Part shown: positions 24,501-38,036 of the stretch, in pieces | Layout: every line of letters starts with the position of its first letter | Position numbering within the stretch: position 1 is the first letter of the stretch | Source of the DNA: Xylocopa sonorina | Lineage: Eukaryota; Arthropoda; Insecta; Hymenoptera; Apidae | NCBI RefSeq assembly: GCF_050948175.1 | Contig: NC_135199.1 | Span: 3,600,501-3,664,500 of the forward strand | Length of the DNA: 64,000 nt | Direction: 5' to 3' | Translations under genes and position numbers: made by a program | The notes under the pieces: model-generated | Databases searched by the model: none | Told to the model about the DNA's origin: nothing | The model's input: only the letters and a program-made list of their open reading frames with translations

Positions 24501-27500
24501 ATGCGTTCTTGAGAATATTACCGAGCTTTTAGGTAATTTACAAAAGCTGCAGGAGGGGGATAGAGGGAGGCAACGGAGTAGCGGGGGTAAACTTCCGCCC
24601 GCGAAAGCTTCTGTCGTTAGTTATAGTTTATGTTTCACCGTGTAGACCGCGGCATCTGTGTGTGCACAACCTACATGTTTTTGCTTGCTTTCGCCTGAAC
24701 TTGATTATTACTTTGGCGAAGAACACTGGTGGCTCGGAACGTTTGCGCGGTGGAATATTAAATAAAATCTGTCCGAGAATAGCGATAGCGATTGCCCGTA
24801 ACTCGTCCAATTGGCAGCGGTGTTAAAGCAAAAATCAATTCATCAGTCCCTCGGCCGATTCGTATCGCGGCTAAGAGGTTAATGGTAGGCAGGGCGAATG
24901 GATTCCTTGCCACGTTGGCCCCATCCGGTCTAGCTATTGTCTTCTATTAGGCATTCCTTCAATTACACATTGGGCATACACGGCGAGCGATTGATCTTTC
25001 GTACGCGGAAGGGACGTACCGTTCGGTCTGGCCTCTTTCTCTCTCTCAGCGAGTGCCAGTTTCACAATTGCCGGTTCGCATACCGTCCCACGATAATCAG
25101 CCGTTCGTTATCGGGTGAATTGCTGGGCCGGCCGACGGGACGATCCGCCAGCTCGTTCCGTACGCTCCGTGCCCGCCGCGGACTCGCGCTCGTTTCACTC
25201 CATTTCGATCCGCGAAAGGTCAATGGTACAACGCGTCGTGCACATTGTTGCACGGACGCTTGTCACGCCGAAGCGCGGCTATTGATTTTCAGATGCCCGC
25301 CCGATTCGCCTGCCAGAGACAGCCTGTCTTTCGCCACGGTGCGATTAAACCGTTCCTCCGCTTCTATCCTCGCCGTGCCGCTCGATGAAAAGGAAATCGT
25401 ACGGTTTTCGAGGGGCTCTTCAGCTTGCTCGATTTCGTAAGTTCTCGTTGTTAGATACACGTGTTGATTTCTGGACACGATCTACAATTCTTAATGCTTT
25501 GTCGACTGGGTAGATACAGCAACGATTACGAAAGAACGAAGTGTTTTTTCCATTATTTATATAAATTGTTATAGAAACCTTGAACGTTTCCTGGTTACAT
25601 GCTGCGCATCATACCGCGATATCTAATTTTACTTGATGATTTCATACGCTGTAACGCACGGATCGTTAAACAACAAAATACGATCGCGTCGGCGGTATTC
25701 GTATCATTTAGCAGATCTGCCTTCCGATGAGATTAGAAAGAGGGTCTAATTTTCGCGTCCACCGCTCTTCCGTTTCACATCGAACTGTGAAACACGTTGC
25801 GACGATACGGTTTCAACGTGGCTTGAAACTTGCAATATTCTCGACGAATCAATTTCTAGAATATCACTTTTGCTGGGAGCTTGGTTGGAGAAAGTGAAAA
25901 AGTTCCTCGTGGCCCGTTCGAAACGGAGGACACGATAAAAGGAAAATCGAACAGCGCCGCTTCCTGACGGAGTCGTCGACGTTGTTCCCAACAGTTCCGT
26001 TTAAACGAACTAAAATCGAGTTCCGGCGAGGTTAAGCGGCGTTCATCGGTGACTCGGGGTGGAATCGAGTCTCTCGCGGTTAGAACTTTCCCGATGACTT
26101 CAATTCTCGCGTTCCCACTTACCCAGCCGGAGCTTGTTTCCCGGCTATCCCACTTCCTTTTTGCGCGTAATACATGCGCGGATGCATCCGACGAGAACGT
26201 TTCCCGGTTTTCAAGTGCCGTTCTCGTTTCAGCCGGTACACGAAATTGGTTTCGTACGCCTCGGCAAAGTGCCTCATTTTCCTGCATCTAGCCGCGCTCG
26301 AGCGTGCATTCCTATTTATGTTTTCGCGATGCAACAGAGCTGCATCGCTGAGGAGACGGGTCCGCGTTCTCGTCAAGAACGCGCCGCCCGTTCGTGGAAA
26401 ATCGAACTTTGAACGTTTCCATCGACTAGTTTTAATCGACGCCCCGTGGACTTTCGTTAAATATGCGAGAACATGCGCGAAAATGTATGCTAGCTACTTT
26501 TTTTTTCGTTATCCATTCGCCTTGACGAATTCGAAGCGACGTCGATGCTTAAACGGGGCCATTTTGTTCGCTGCTATTGTAACGATGAATTTGTATGCGG
26601 TTACATATCGCGAGATATTGGTGCTTAGGCATCACGAATGCAAATTGTGTACGAAATAATGTACATCGTAATCGTGTTATTGAACGTTACGTATATCCAC
26701 GCCTCTAATGACTCCCTTGGCCGGTAAACCTATGGCAGGTATTTGGCTCTCATTACCAATCTACGTTGCGTCACGCGGCTGTTCCCACCAGCTGTTCGTT
26801 CAAAACGAATTGGGTAATTACAATTGCATAAGGCGTGGATTTGGCGAATTCAGAATTCAGAGCTGATCGGTTTTAATTATCGTATTTACTCCGACGATTC
26901 ACAGTTTCCCTATTTAATTCATCGGTTACTCCCTTTTTGTGTTTCATCGTGGATATCCGAGGGACGTTCAACCCTTCCGTCGACGTTGCTGTGCACAGAT
27001 TTAATGATGTCGGTTGATCCAGTAATAGTTTTATTGAATTATGGGTAATAATAATAAATGAAAAGCTGTCCAGAGTTCTTTATAGTCTTTAACTTTATTC
27101 TTAAGGTTTAAAGACATATCCGTACGTTTTGAAAACTCTACTAAATGTGAGGACTCTGCATAGGAAATTTAGGGTCCTCCCCCCAAAAAGAATTGACGAC
27201 GCAAAGTCTGCACTCGTTTTTCTTTCAGGACCCTAGGTACAAACAGTCGGGAACCTTACTCGAGCCGATAGAACTATTTCGCAGTTTATATACTGGATTC
27301 TATTTCCTAACACAAGATTCACTTTTGTTTCTCCGTTGGCATCTGAAATAATCCAACAAGTTTGTTGCGTCAATTAATTATACCAGTTTGGTCGAACAGT
27401 ATGAAGTCTGTTCTTCGTCTCGAGGTTTGTAACTAGTTCAGTGATAAGACCACAAATGTAACGAGCTGTGATAAACGATGTCATCCGTGTAATTTGTAAC

Positions 27501-30500
27501 TCGAGGAAGAATATGGTGTAACGACACTCTGGCACGTAATTTCTCCGTTCCAGGTGACCCCTTCGAGATGAATTAATGCACGCGAACCTCTTTGAATGGA
27601 ATTCATTCTAACGCAAATGTCACTTTTAGATCTGGCATTCTACTTTTGTTCCGTACGTGTTAATCCAAGGGAAAGATTGACGACGACCGAAATACTTAAT
27701 AAGTAATAAAGTGTGTGAGTAATAAAAAATTCATTACACAGCGGTCCAAATGCACGTTTATTATAGATGAATATGCATGATTTAGCGTACTAAATCGTAC
27801 GGTTAAGCAGTTAAGACTTTGCACAGTTCAGATCTTTGAAACTCGTTCGCGCGAAGGTGAGCTGTTTCTTAACACATCTCTACGATGGTTTATTACCACC
27901 GAGTCCAGATATGCGTGGAATTAAATAGCGTTGCGTGCAGAAGCTGAACGGAAGCTGGGAGTAGGTCACTCGTGCTTTGCCGTGCGATGTGTTAATTATT
28001 CGAGTCGATAGAATTGGAAGAAACATCGAAACGTTACCCTCCCTCGGACGTCTATAAAAGACTAGATCTCTCGATCACTTGGAAATCTCGAACGTGCTGC
28101 TGTTTAAAATCTGAACGTCGAACGTTTTATATTTTTCCCGGTGTCGCTTCTCCGAATTGCCCGTCAGCACGATCCCTTAACAGTTTCCGAACGACACTAA
28201 ATCTACCTGCTCCCAGCCGCACGCGAGACCCTGTCGAAAACAGGGATCACCGTCGTCGTAAAATCCGCGCACGAATTCCGTGCGACACGACACGCGTGTA
28301 CCCTTCCCCGAGTACATCCGAGGCGTCAAAAGGGACACCGAGGACCCATAAATCGAGCCGTCGCTCGTAAAGTCGCGAATCCGTCCCGGCGGATGTGAGT
28401 TTTTCTCACCCGCCCGCTGCCGATGACAGTTAAACACGTTCACATTGTCCTTCGACGATGGTAATTCGCTTCGTTTCTCCCTCTTTCCTTGCTGCATCGC
28501 ATGCATAATGCACGGCTGGCCAGGGTGCAACTCCTCTCGCGCTCATCGATTGAATCTCGGACACGTAGACGCGAGTACTCGCTGCGCTTCTCGGAGTTAA
28601 ATCGTAGACGCGCGTTAGAAGCGGATTGCCAGCCGGTTTCCAGTGGCTCGTGTATCACCGTGTGCGAAACCTGGTAATTTGCCTACCGACTCGTGCCAGA
28701 ATCGCTTGTACCGGTCGATTTCGCGGACAGGTGCCCGTGAAAGGACATCGCAGGCAGGATCGTGCGCTGCGCGGTTCTATTTTCGAGCTACCTTAGAAAT
28801 TCTACTGGTTTGCGTGATCTCTTGTTGCTAGGAATTCGATGGTCTTATGGATCTTTAGAGGAGAAACTTTGCTCTAGGATGTACGAGATATGCCGAGTGA
28901 GTTGTCGATTGAAATTGAATTGCTGCGGACAAGATAGCGTGATGTAAATGAATAGGTCGTAAATTAATAATGGTGAATGTGTTGAAATAGACATTCCGTT
29001 GCATGCAATTATCCAGTTAATAACGTGGTAGACGTTACACAGTCACGACGCTTCCTCGTAATTAATAGCTTTTACGAAATAGTTGCTCGACGTGATAGTG
29101 AGTCTCGAATAGACGAGGCGGTATCGATAAAATTGCTTTCCTCTCGAATTAATAGGAAAACGCGCAAGTGGATCCCCCGTATATACGTATATTCGTTTAG
29201 TTTCCACCGTGTAAAAATGTGCAAAGTGTAAATTGAGAGGTATTTTGAGTACGCTTCGTGACTAATTATTGGTGGAAGTCACGTCTCCGGTTGGCAATCG
29301 GTCAGCGTACGACGATTAGTCGCAGGTTGCAATGTTTCATCGGCACAATGGCCCTGTTCTGTTATCGTAGCTTCGAGTTAATGAGACTCTGTGTTCCTTA
29401 CTTCCTGTCGCGGCACGTATTCGGTTTGCGAAGATGACTTTGCGATACAGCGAAGATTCGTGATCTTCTTAAAACGGCAATTAGCTCGAACGGACTCGAG
29501 AACGACTGGGATGTTCGTCGCGATAACGAGACCAAATCGATCAAAGTTTTTCTCCTTTTGGTTTCGTTCGTCGAACACAACGGTGTTCATTGTAATTTCC
29601 AAGCGGATACAATGATCGATTAAAGTATCAGTCCTTAATTATCGCGTGAAATATAAATAGATAATTATCTCAGTTTTTACGAGCATTAATGTTGCAAGAC
29701 TATTGAGTAGTTCACTTTACTGCGATAAGCTTAGTCTCGACGTTGAGGAAGAGAATATGTTTGCTTGCCAAGTTTGCGTTCAACGAGCACGTAAAATTGT
29801 AACGAAGATAATCCTGGAGTCGCGATGAAGCTAGGTCAGTGCAGCCAGGGTGAATTTCATCCCCCAAAATGGCTCGTTTTCATCGATTATGTCCCTTCCG
29901 GCTCAGCGAGTCCGCCGTTTCCTGCGGATTTTCGCGCACAATCGAGCCCGATTCTTCGCCACGACACTTCCGCTCGAGATTTCCGAACCTCTCGTTCCCG
30001 TCTCGTCCATTCGTTTACAAAGTTAAACGCGAATGTTCGAAGCAATTCTAATGGAGCTCATTCTCGTGTTTACGGTTAGAAACAGAAACGATCCTGCATC
30101 GTCTCGCGTAGGTGTGACTCCGACGCGGTTATTTACGATGCCCGCAGGGAATTTAGAAACTCGTTTCGAATTTTCGACCACAGGGTGGCCGTGTTTCGTG
30201 GACTCTTTCTCGCAATGACCAACCAGCTTGTATCGTGGACGTGTCTCGCGTGTTCCGTGATTTGTAGACGCCCGATGGAGTCTCGCGGAGACGATTCCGA
30301 GTTTTTATACCACTTATACGTTGTACCCAACCGCGTAAGCATCGCGAGCGTGCCAGCGGTTCGAAATTTAGTGAAATATCGCTGCCAGTTTGATATCTCA
30401 TAAAAATGTTGTATTAATTATTTATTGCTTGGAATTCCCAAGTAACAACGGGACACAATCGAGGCCAGCCATACGTACGGTTATACTACTGAAAAGGTTA

Positions 30501-30507
30501 ATACACC
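18525..30507. other. Long noncoding stretch of alternating composition
   Basis: CpG-rich at about 21.5-26.6 and 28.0-28.8 kb; AT-rich at about 20.6-21.5 and 26.7-27.9 kb. Open frames up to 167 codons show no domain, and donor-like GTGAGT sites (for example near 24483 and 28395) have no supporting coding sequence. I see no RNA gene. Confidence 0.5.
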
Positions 30508-30538
30508 TTTAAACGTTAAAGGTCTTTTAACATTTAAA
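30508..30538. repeat. Imperfect inverted repeat
   Basis: TTTAAACGTTAAAG (30508-30521) is followed after GT by CTTTTAACATTTAAA (30524-30538). The arms pair with one bulge and one mismatch. The loop is too tight for a precursor microRNA, so it is more likely a cruciform-type palindrome. Confidence 0.65.
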
Positions 30539-32702
30539 TTCCATCCGATGGCATTATTCTGCAATTTCTTTATCCAGTTTTTCGTTCCTCGAAGCATCCA
30601 TTTCTCAAGTTCTTAAGCTCCACCGTTGAATAATCGTTCGTTGACCGCGTCAACTGCATAAATTCCCGGGATGCCTTTTGCACGTTCGTCGCCATTTTTA
30701 CCTCTTCCCGCATGACGAATGTGTCTCTCGAATCAGCTCCGAAACGTTTCATTAATCCTTTACCTCGCGGGATTAAGAGAGTACGCATTCAGAATGAATA
30801 TCTTACGCGTCCGAGATATTGCCTGAATGCAGCTCGTTTCTCATCGCTCGAGAGAGAGCGTTCCTGCCTCGATCTTCGTTTTCATCTCAACCGCTTAATT
30901 AATCGCGGAAATGAAATTTTACGCTCGCGTCGCGCGATCCGTTCGCGAAATCAGCGGATCGATACGCGAGATCGGTTGGGGGACGATGAATGATTAACCG
31001 AGGCATGGACGCGTTCGTTCGATTTGCGTGTTGAACGTGGGCAAATTGGTCGGCCGCTGGAATAGTGGAACGTTCAACTTGCCTACGCTCCCATATCACG
31101 TGGGTACGCGAGAGTCGAGATACCGGTGTTCGTGGTTGGAAGTCGGTTAAACACCGGTTTTATTTGCACCTGGTAAACCGTGCTCGTCTATTTCCGACGA
31201 CTTACGGCCGGGCAGCTGATAAAATCCGTCGACTATTTGGCCAGCGTTTCCTTCGCCAGCGCTGGTCGCCGCGCTGCGCTTTCAGTTTGCAGAGGCAGCC
31301 CACGGTCTTGTAGGCACCCCGGCGCACGCTCGACCGCGGCACCAGAAGATTATGCGCTTGTCTCGAGATAGCGCGGCATTGTTTCCGATCTGTTTGCAAT
31401 AATCTGACGTCAACGGCAAACAATCCTCGGGCACGCGAGAGGATACCTGCCTTTGAATCGGCGACGAGCCACGCGCTTCTCAGCTCCGCGCGAATCTAGC
31501 TACTGTTTGCATTGTACACCTTCTAAATGGTTCTCGAAGCGATGAATTATATTCGAGCAACGAGATCAAAGAGATATTTCCGCGAGATCGAATCGAAACA
31601 GCGGTCGTCCAGTAGGTAGAATGTAATCTGTACCGATAATTTTTGCCTGTGTTTAACAGTGGGACAACGAGAGGCGCGTAAGAAAATACTGGCGTTAAAT
31701 TGGCGTTGAACGTAACGAGCAGCGCTCGCGAGACAACCGTTTCGATGGCGCGTTCGCATCGTCGGTGTTAAACCATCTAGAGCAGGGGAAGAGAACGTAT
31801 CGTCGGTGTACTTTTCTGCTTCGGCTCTTATCTTTTGCGCGCCGCCGTAAAGTACGCGAACGAGCTCTAATTGCCACCGTTGCTGGTGTTTCGAAAGCGA
31901 TTCCCGGGTTTTTTTTTTTAATCCCGCCGACCTCGCCTCTGCACGCGGGATCGTCTCGCGTGTACGATCTCGCGGCCGAGAAGAAATTACGCTCCCGTGC
32001 GATAGCACCCTCTCGTTAACTCGTGTTTATGCTCTCGTGAGCTTTTGATGGCGGACGAGACCCGAGAGTCGCGGAAAGAATTGATTTTAACGAGGTTACG
32101 GACACGAACGTTCGGATCCTCCTCCCTTTTACTCGCCTAAGATCTCCTGGAATGTGCAATTTTAAAGTCGATCTCATTCTCGTCTCTCAGAATTAGAATA
32201 GATCTTACGAGATCACATGCGAGACCGTGCCAAATGTTACTTTCCGATGTCGTTCCTCTCGCATCTCTCGCGATTTCGCTATTTACACGATTAATACTAA
32301 ATCCCCACGTCTTCGTAGCAAACGGTCGTTTAACATAAACCACCTATGCGGCTCCCACGGACTTCCTATTATTCCCACGCAAGAATGGCAAGTTGCTTAT
32401 TCGGATACGATCGCAAAGCCGCTTACGAGTCGACGATCAAAACTCCGAGTGTCTTTCAGCCCCGTAGCACGCGAGACAAGCGCGATCCGCGTGGGAATTC
32501 GATTACCCCGCGCACGCCACGCACGATCGATGCGCTTCGAGTGCAGTTACCTATATAACGGTCCATCCTCCTGTTCTCCGTCCCTCTTTATCCGCCCTCG
32601 GCTCTCTCCATTCATTCTCCGGTTGGTCGCGGGTTGTCCGAGATCGTTTCTCCGCGTTGTTGCAGGCTGGAGCGCGCGTGAGCGCCCAGGGTGATGCCTC
32701 GA
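30539..32702. other. CpG-rich noncoding DNA
   Basis: No gene recognised. Open frames here overlap on opposite strands and lack domains. Confidence 0.5.
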
Positions 32703-32735
32703 CGATCCCTTTCGATCCCTCTCGATCCCTCTCGG
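32703..32735 (+). repeat. Short tandem repeat of a 10-bp unit
   Basis: Three copies of CGATCCCTYT in tandem, followed by a truncated fourth (CGGATCTC). Confidence 0.8.
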
Positions 32736-35700
32736 ATCTCGCGCGACCCTGACTTCTCGACGTGTGTCTGTCCTTTAGCCTATCGCACGCCACACAGCAC
32801 TGACCCACTTCGTGCTCGTCTATTCTGTGGGAGTTTCTACGGGAAAAAGTTTCCTCGACTCGTGACACGATGTTCCTCGGCTATCTCGAAATCGTGTTCA
32901 CCGTCTGGTTTCCCTGGGAATATTAGAGAATTTCCGTGGAGAATGGGAGGCGTGATAAAAGGGCGCGGAGAACGAGTTGTAAATGCCTGGGGCAATAAAG
33001 GGAGCCAGGTTTACGTACGTCTGAGCATGGGATAGGAAATTGGATGGAAGTGTGCTGAGGAGAACGTTCGATACAGAAGGAGGATCGAAGCGACCTCGTA
33101 GTCGCGGAAATACCGTGCCCGTAACGTCGAGTTCTATTTCGCGTACAGTCGACTGTTACAATATCGAGTTTACTTAAATTCCGAGCTCTTCCTCGCGTTC
33201 GGGTTGTCGACAAACTTTGGGATCCTCCTCGAGCGTTCAATTTTTGCCCGTAAGAAGGCTGCCATCACTTACCTATGAAATTCCAGTCTCACCGCGGATG
33301 TCACGTATACCTAGGCTAAAAATTTTCAAGCGCACCGTAGACATGGGAAATCTTGGCCGACCCTGGGTTATTACCCGAACGTTTCTCAATTTCCTCGTTG
33401 AATAAAAAATGTGTCCCTCGAAATTTCTTCGTAAACACATGCCGTCCCACGCGAGCATCCGCTATTAAATTTAAGTTCAGCCCTCCCAGAAGAGAGATCG
33501 AAACCGTGCCTCTTCCTCCTCGATGTGTCTCCGCGCTTCCATAAAGCCGCTGTATCTCGAGCGAACGCGAAGCGTCTGTTATCGCCGAGGAGCGAGGTTA
33601 TAAATGCCGCGTCCGCGACAAAATCCACCAATCCTTTTTACGAGCGGTAGCGTTGATCGAGACGAGTGAACGGGCCAGTGGGTGTCGAGTTTTATCGCGC
33701 GACCACGTTTCGCCGTTGTAATTGATTGGATCGAGTTGATTGCTGGGTGCGCGCAGCGAGATGGCACCGTCTTACGCATGGGAATAATCCGACGCGATAC
33801 ATCTTCGGGGAAGAAACTGGTCACAGGGTCATCGAGGAGGATCGAGGCGGAGGTGAGGGTTTCTTGCGCCACGGGACCCCATGAACGGGCCACGATGCTG
33901 GCCAAATATGGCCAGGAATGTGACCGAACATTGATTGAGATTAAAAGGAGGCGGTCGGCGTTTCGAATCTCGAGTCGGTACGATTTCGACGGACGAGTCC
34001 GTGATCGCTTTCTACGTGTGGACTGTTTGTGTTCCACGGATTCACGTTCTAATTGGCAAGCGAAGTGATATATTACGAGGGGTTCGGTGTCGCGGGTTCT
34101 TAGCAAATCATACGAACGGTGGAGAGTCGTTCGAATAAAACCGAGTTCGCGTACGAGAAATCAGGTTGCCCGTATATGTTGCAACCATTTTATGGCTTTG
34201 AAGAAACGTGAGATTTGAATAAGGAGATAAGAATTAATCGCAGGTCTGGTTAAACGTAATATTATTTGCGCTCGGTTTAACCTGGCAACTTCAGCACGTT
34301 ACAACGGTGCTCGGTTTGACTACGCTATCGAGTACCCGGTAAATGAACTATATCATCGTTCGGTCACGTTTCAGAGCATTCAATAATGCTCGAAAGTATC
34401 GTGATTGTTTCCTGAGCGAGCCGTGACCAGACTGCGCATTGCAAATCAAACTTTACAATTTGATACGAGCTAGATGGTAGTTTAGCAATCTACGATTGGC
34501 GCATCGAGAACTGCGTTCTTATTTTATTGTAACAGTGATAAGTCTGTATAAAGTCTAGACGAATTTTATTCTCGCACAGTCTAGTTCACAAATATTTACA
34601 AACATATCTCTCCGACTTCGCTATTTTAAATTTGACGATGGTTATTTCGATCGCCAAATGTAGAACTGTTCGACTTTAAATTAATTTCTTGCACGACGCA
34701 GCAATTCGCATGGATAGGCTCGATTGGGTACCCGTGCTCTTTAGAAAGGAACACGTATCGAATAAAATGGTCGCGTCGCCGTCCCGTGGATCGAACCGGA
34801 AGCAAAGTTCGCTCTTCCGTTTCGCTCGCGCATCTCGATTCCTTTCACATACGTACCTCGGACTTCCACGGGACCGTTTTCTGCGCTTTGTAAGCAGAGA
34901 ACCAGCCTGCTCCGATGCCAACGGGGGAGAGCTCGTGGCGCACGTTCGAATCGACTTCCGCGCGCAGAAAGCACGTGTGTCGTCGCCTTTCCGCCCCGCC
35001 TAACTGATTCCCGATTAACTTGCTGCGATATTATATGTCGCAACTGCTATCGCACGAGACGTTCGAAACGCGTGAAAAGTGAAGCGGATTCTATTGTTCT
35101 CGACGGTGAAAATAGGACAAGGCAAACGTATAGCGAAGAGGGTAGAGGTAAAGCGATACGATACCCATGGAACGTGATGTGGGTTATTGCTTAGGGGGCC
35201 TTGGGCAGCCAATGGATTCTAGATAAACTATAATCGTAATAGTTCCAAGGAGGTTTCACGTTGTACTCGAAGGTTTGATCCCAAAGTCTACATCAGAGCC
35301 AGCTATTTCCTATGGGAACGGGCACGGAGGATGAAAGTTTCCATGGAAAACCTAATGGACGCGAATAAATCAAATCTTCGATTTGAAATCAAATTGCGAA
35401 CTTGGTCTCAGCGAGGCGATATCGTTTCCCGTAGCCACGCGAAGCGTAATCAACCGAGAAACGGTCTCGAAACTTGCAACGAAACGCGACTCTCGGCTAC
35501 GTCGTAGATCGTTCTCGCCACTTTCACTATCGAATCCGACTGGTTACCGTCGAACGTGGAAACGTTTGTTAGCCGCGAAAAAATCGATCGACGCCAACGC
35601 CGGTACTCGTTCCGAGGTTATCAATGGCGGGCACGCGCGATTCAATTCGCGCGACCTTCCCAGCCGAAGACTCAAAACCGAGGCGTGCCACCACCGTATC

Positions 35701-37049
35701 GATTCCTCGATCGCGCTATTCAAGTATATCGCCGGCAGAAACCCGGTTGTTCGGTCGTGAAACGGAATCGACTCGCCTCGATGATCGTTCGTGCTCGAAA
35801 CTGTGTACCATTCCGGCGCGTTGCGCGTGTACGAAGAGGTAGACGCGCGCACGTATGGGAGAGATCGGTGCCCTGGGGTAATCCCATCGACTATGCCGCG
35901 CTATTTCCGCGATATACGTATGTATCTATATATATATACATCTGGATTTGCCGGGCGCACACCTATCTAACAGCATCCTCGTCGCGTACACCGTGTACAC
36001 TCCGCAGACTCGGTGTATCACGCGTGTACATGAGTCAGCACCGTGTGCACCGTCGGCTCGCTTGTAACTTCGACTTGGATACGGACGGGTTGAAACAGGA
36101 TTCACCGCGTTCCATCGTCCGCGTAATAGCGAATCTTGCCTCTGGTTCTGGTCCACGGTTTTGTCGCGCTGCGACGACGTAATTTCGGGGTGAGCTTTCG
36201 GGTTTCCGGCTGGTTCCACTGGGTTAAACGCTTAAAACTGGAGAAGTTGTAATGGATCTTTGTACACGTGTATATATTAAGGGTGGTTGGTGACATTTGT
36301 CGATCGATTCGTCGAGATGGTTGGAGTTTGCGATGAGAATCCCTTGCATTCGAGTAAATGTGTCTATTAGCATTCGTTTAGTTGTAATTAAAGTAAAGCT
36401 TGTTAATGGCAATGAGCAGCGATTAGCGGTATTGAAGCGAGCTCTCCAGTTTCCTGTTAAGAACTACAATTTATAATGGATTTCTCACGATTCGATCTAC
36501 CTAAACGAAACTATGTTGTAGACAGTGCAATAAGAACGAGTTACAGTCAGAGAAACACGTCTCGTTCCTGAAAAAAAACCGGTCTTCAGCCGACAGTCTA
36601 GAGTCAAGATTATATAGCGCGTCTTCGGTAACTGGAATAAACTTCATTTCTCCGAGCCACGGTGAGAAACTTCTAGCCGCTATCTAGACTTTCACGCTTC
36701 GTCGTCGGGAAATATCGCGTCTGTCGACAAAGAATTTCTAATTCGGTAAATCAATATTCCACCCAGTAATAACAAAACTCGCCGAGCGTTCTCCGCGTGA
36801 ATCAATATTCCACGATAAACCGGTACCGGTGCCGTTTCAAAGAGCGCAGCTCGAAGTGGTACGCGGTGCAACTTGGATATCCTCCTCGCTTTCTTTATTT
36901 CACTTTAACTCACTTTCATTCGATTCGACCCGAAGTCAGCTCGATTCGCTCGACGAGTCGTCACTCTCGCGAAGAGCACGCAAAAGTCATGTTTCTAACG
37001 TATTTCCATTAACGCGTTGCGACGTAGAGATCATTTCACCCCTTGGCAA
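32736..37049. other. Noncoding DNA, CpG-rich to about 36.2 kb
   Basis: Contains a short TA run (about 35924-35940) and a cluster of GTACAC/GTGTAC half-sites at 35986-36050. Overlapping open frames of up to 208 codons show no domain. AT-rich between about 34.14 and 34.69 kb. Confidence 0.5.
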
Positions 37050-37172
37050 CTGTGAGCGCATATACGCGTTCAGAAATTTTGCTTCTGTGACACGGAGAGC
37101 GCATATAAATAAGCGCTTAACACGGTTTGATTTTCTGACACGGAGGGCGCGTATAAGCGCTCTGAATATTTT
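37050..37172 (+). repeat. Degenerate tandem repeat with a GCGC(A/G)TATA core, three copies
   Basis: Copies at about 37050-37084, 37085-37134 and 37135-37172. Each has CTG(TG)A(CACGG) then GCGC-R-TATA followed by a second GCG/GCGCT element, and an AT-rich end (ATTTT). Copies 2 and 3 share ACACGGAG. Inner GCGC pairs could form small hairpins. Confidence 0.75.
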
Positions 37173-38036
37173 ATCTATAATTATTCCGATCTCATTTCAG
37201 ACAGACGAAAGTGAATGCTAATTAAATGTTATTTACTGGTTTAGAAGCAATGAACAAACAAATTTTCCGTTTTTTCTTGTTTCCCATCGTAGTCAAAGGG
37301 TTAACGAGATTTCATCTTCCTCGAATGATTCGACGAAATCAGTACCCGAAGCGAAGCATCTTTTCGTCGATTGACCAACGGCAACCCTCGAGTGTCCCCC
37401 AATCCTAATTGGGGTGCGACTCATCGTATCGAGCATCGATCGGTCCGTCGAGCGTCCGATGTACATCGTTCGCCGCTCGTTTCCGTGCGTTTCCGTGCGT
37501 GCTAGGTTGAAGAGGTCAACGGTCTGGCCCGGCGAAGAATTTCCTCTCGCAGCTTTGCGGTCGCGTTCGGAACTCGACGGTTACGGTCTCGTCACGCAAC
37601 GCGCACTCGCGCGAACGCACCGTCCGCCCAAAGCGAACGGCCAAAGCGTGAAAGATCGCTCGATCCGGGGGTGTTCATCGGTCACGCGGTAGCTGCAGGA
37701 TGGCGAGTGCGAGGATTTTGAAACGCGCCTCCGCGAGCAGACGTTGATACAGTGCCTAATGGAACTATCGATTTCAGGGTCGATGCACCTTGCCGCGTTG
37801 TACCACGTTCGGTGCGTGTTTCCACTTCTTAAGAAACACCGATACCAGGCCCTTAATCGCTCGACGCCGTTATCGTTTTAGCGATGCCTGGCTGGGAAGC
37901 TTTCGTTTTCTGTACGCTTCGAATTCAATTCGTCGAGTTGGTTAGATTCGATCGAGTTGGTTGTTTGCTGGAGATTGCAATCTGCCATTCTGGAATAGAG
38001 TTTTGACTTATTAATCGTGGCAAAGTGGTTTCAGAG
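37173..38036. other. Noncoding DNA with small duplications
   Basis: GTTTCCGTGC is tandemly duplicated near 37479-37502 and TCGAGTTGGTT is repeated at 37933 and 37952 (19 bp apart). No gene recognised. Confidence 0.5.

Noticed and set aside
35556..36182. 208-codon plus-strand frame
   Set aside because: Product is Arg-rich low-information sequence spanning a TA microsatellite and a palindrome cluster; no family resemblance.
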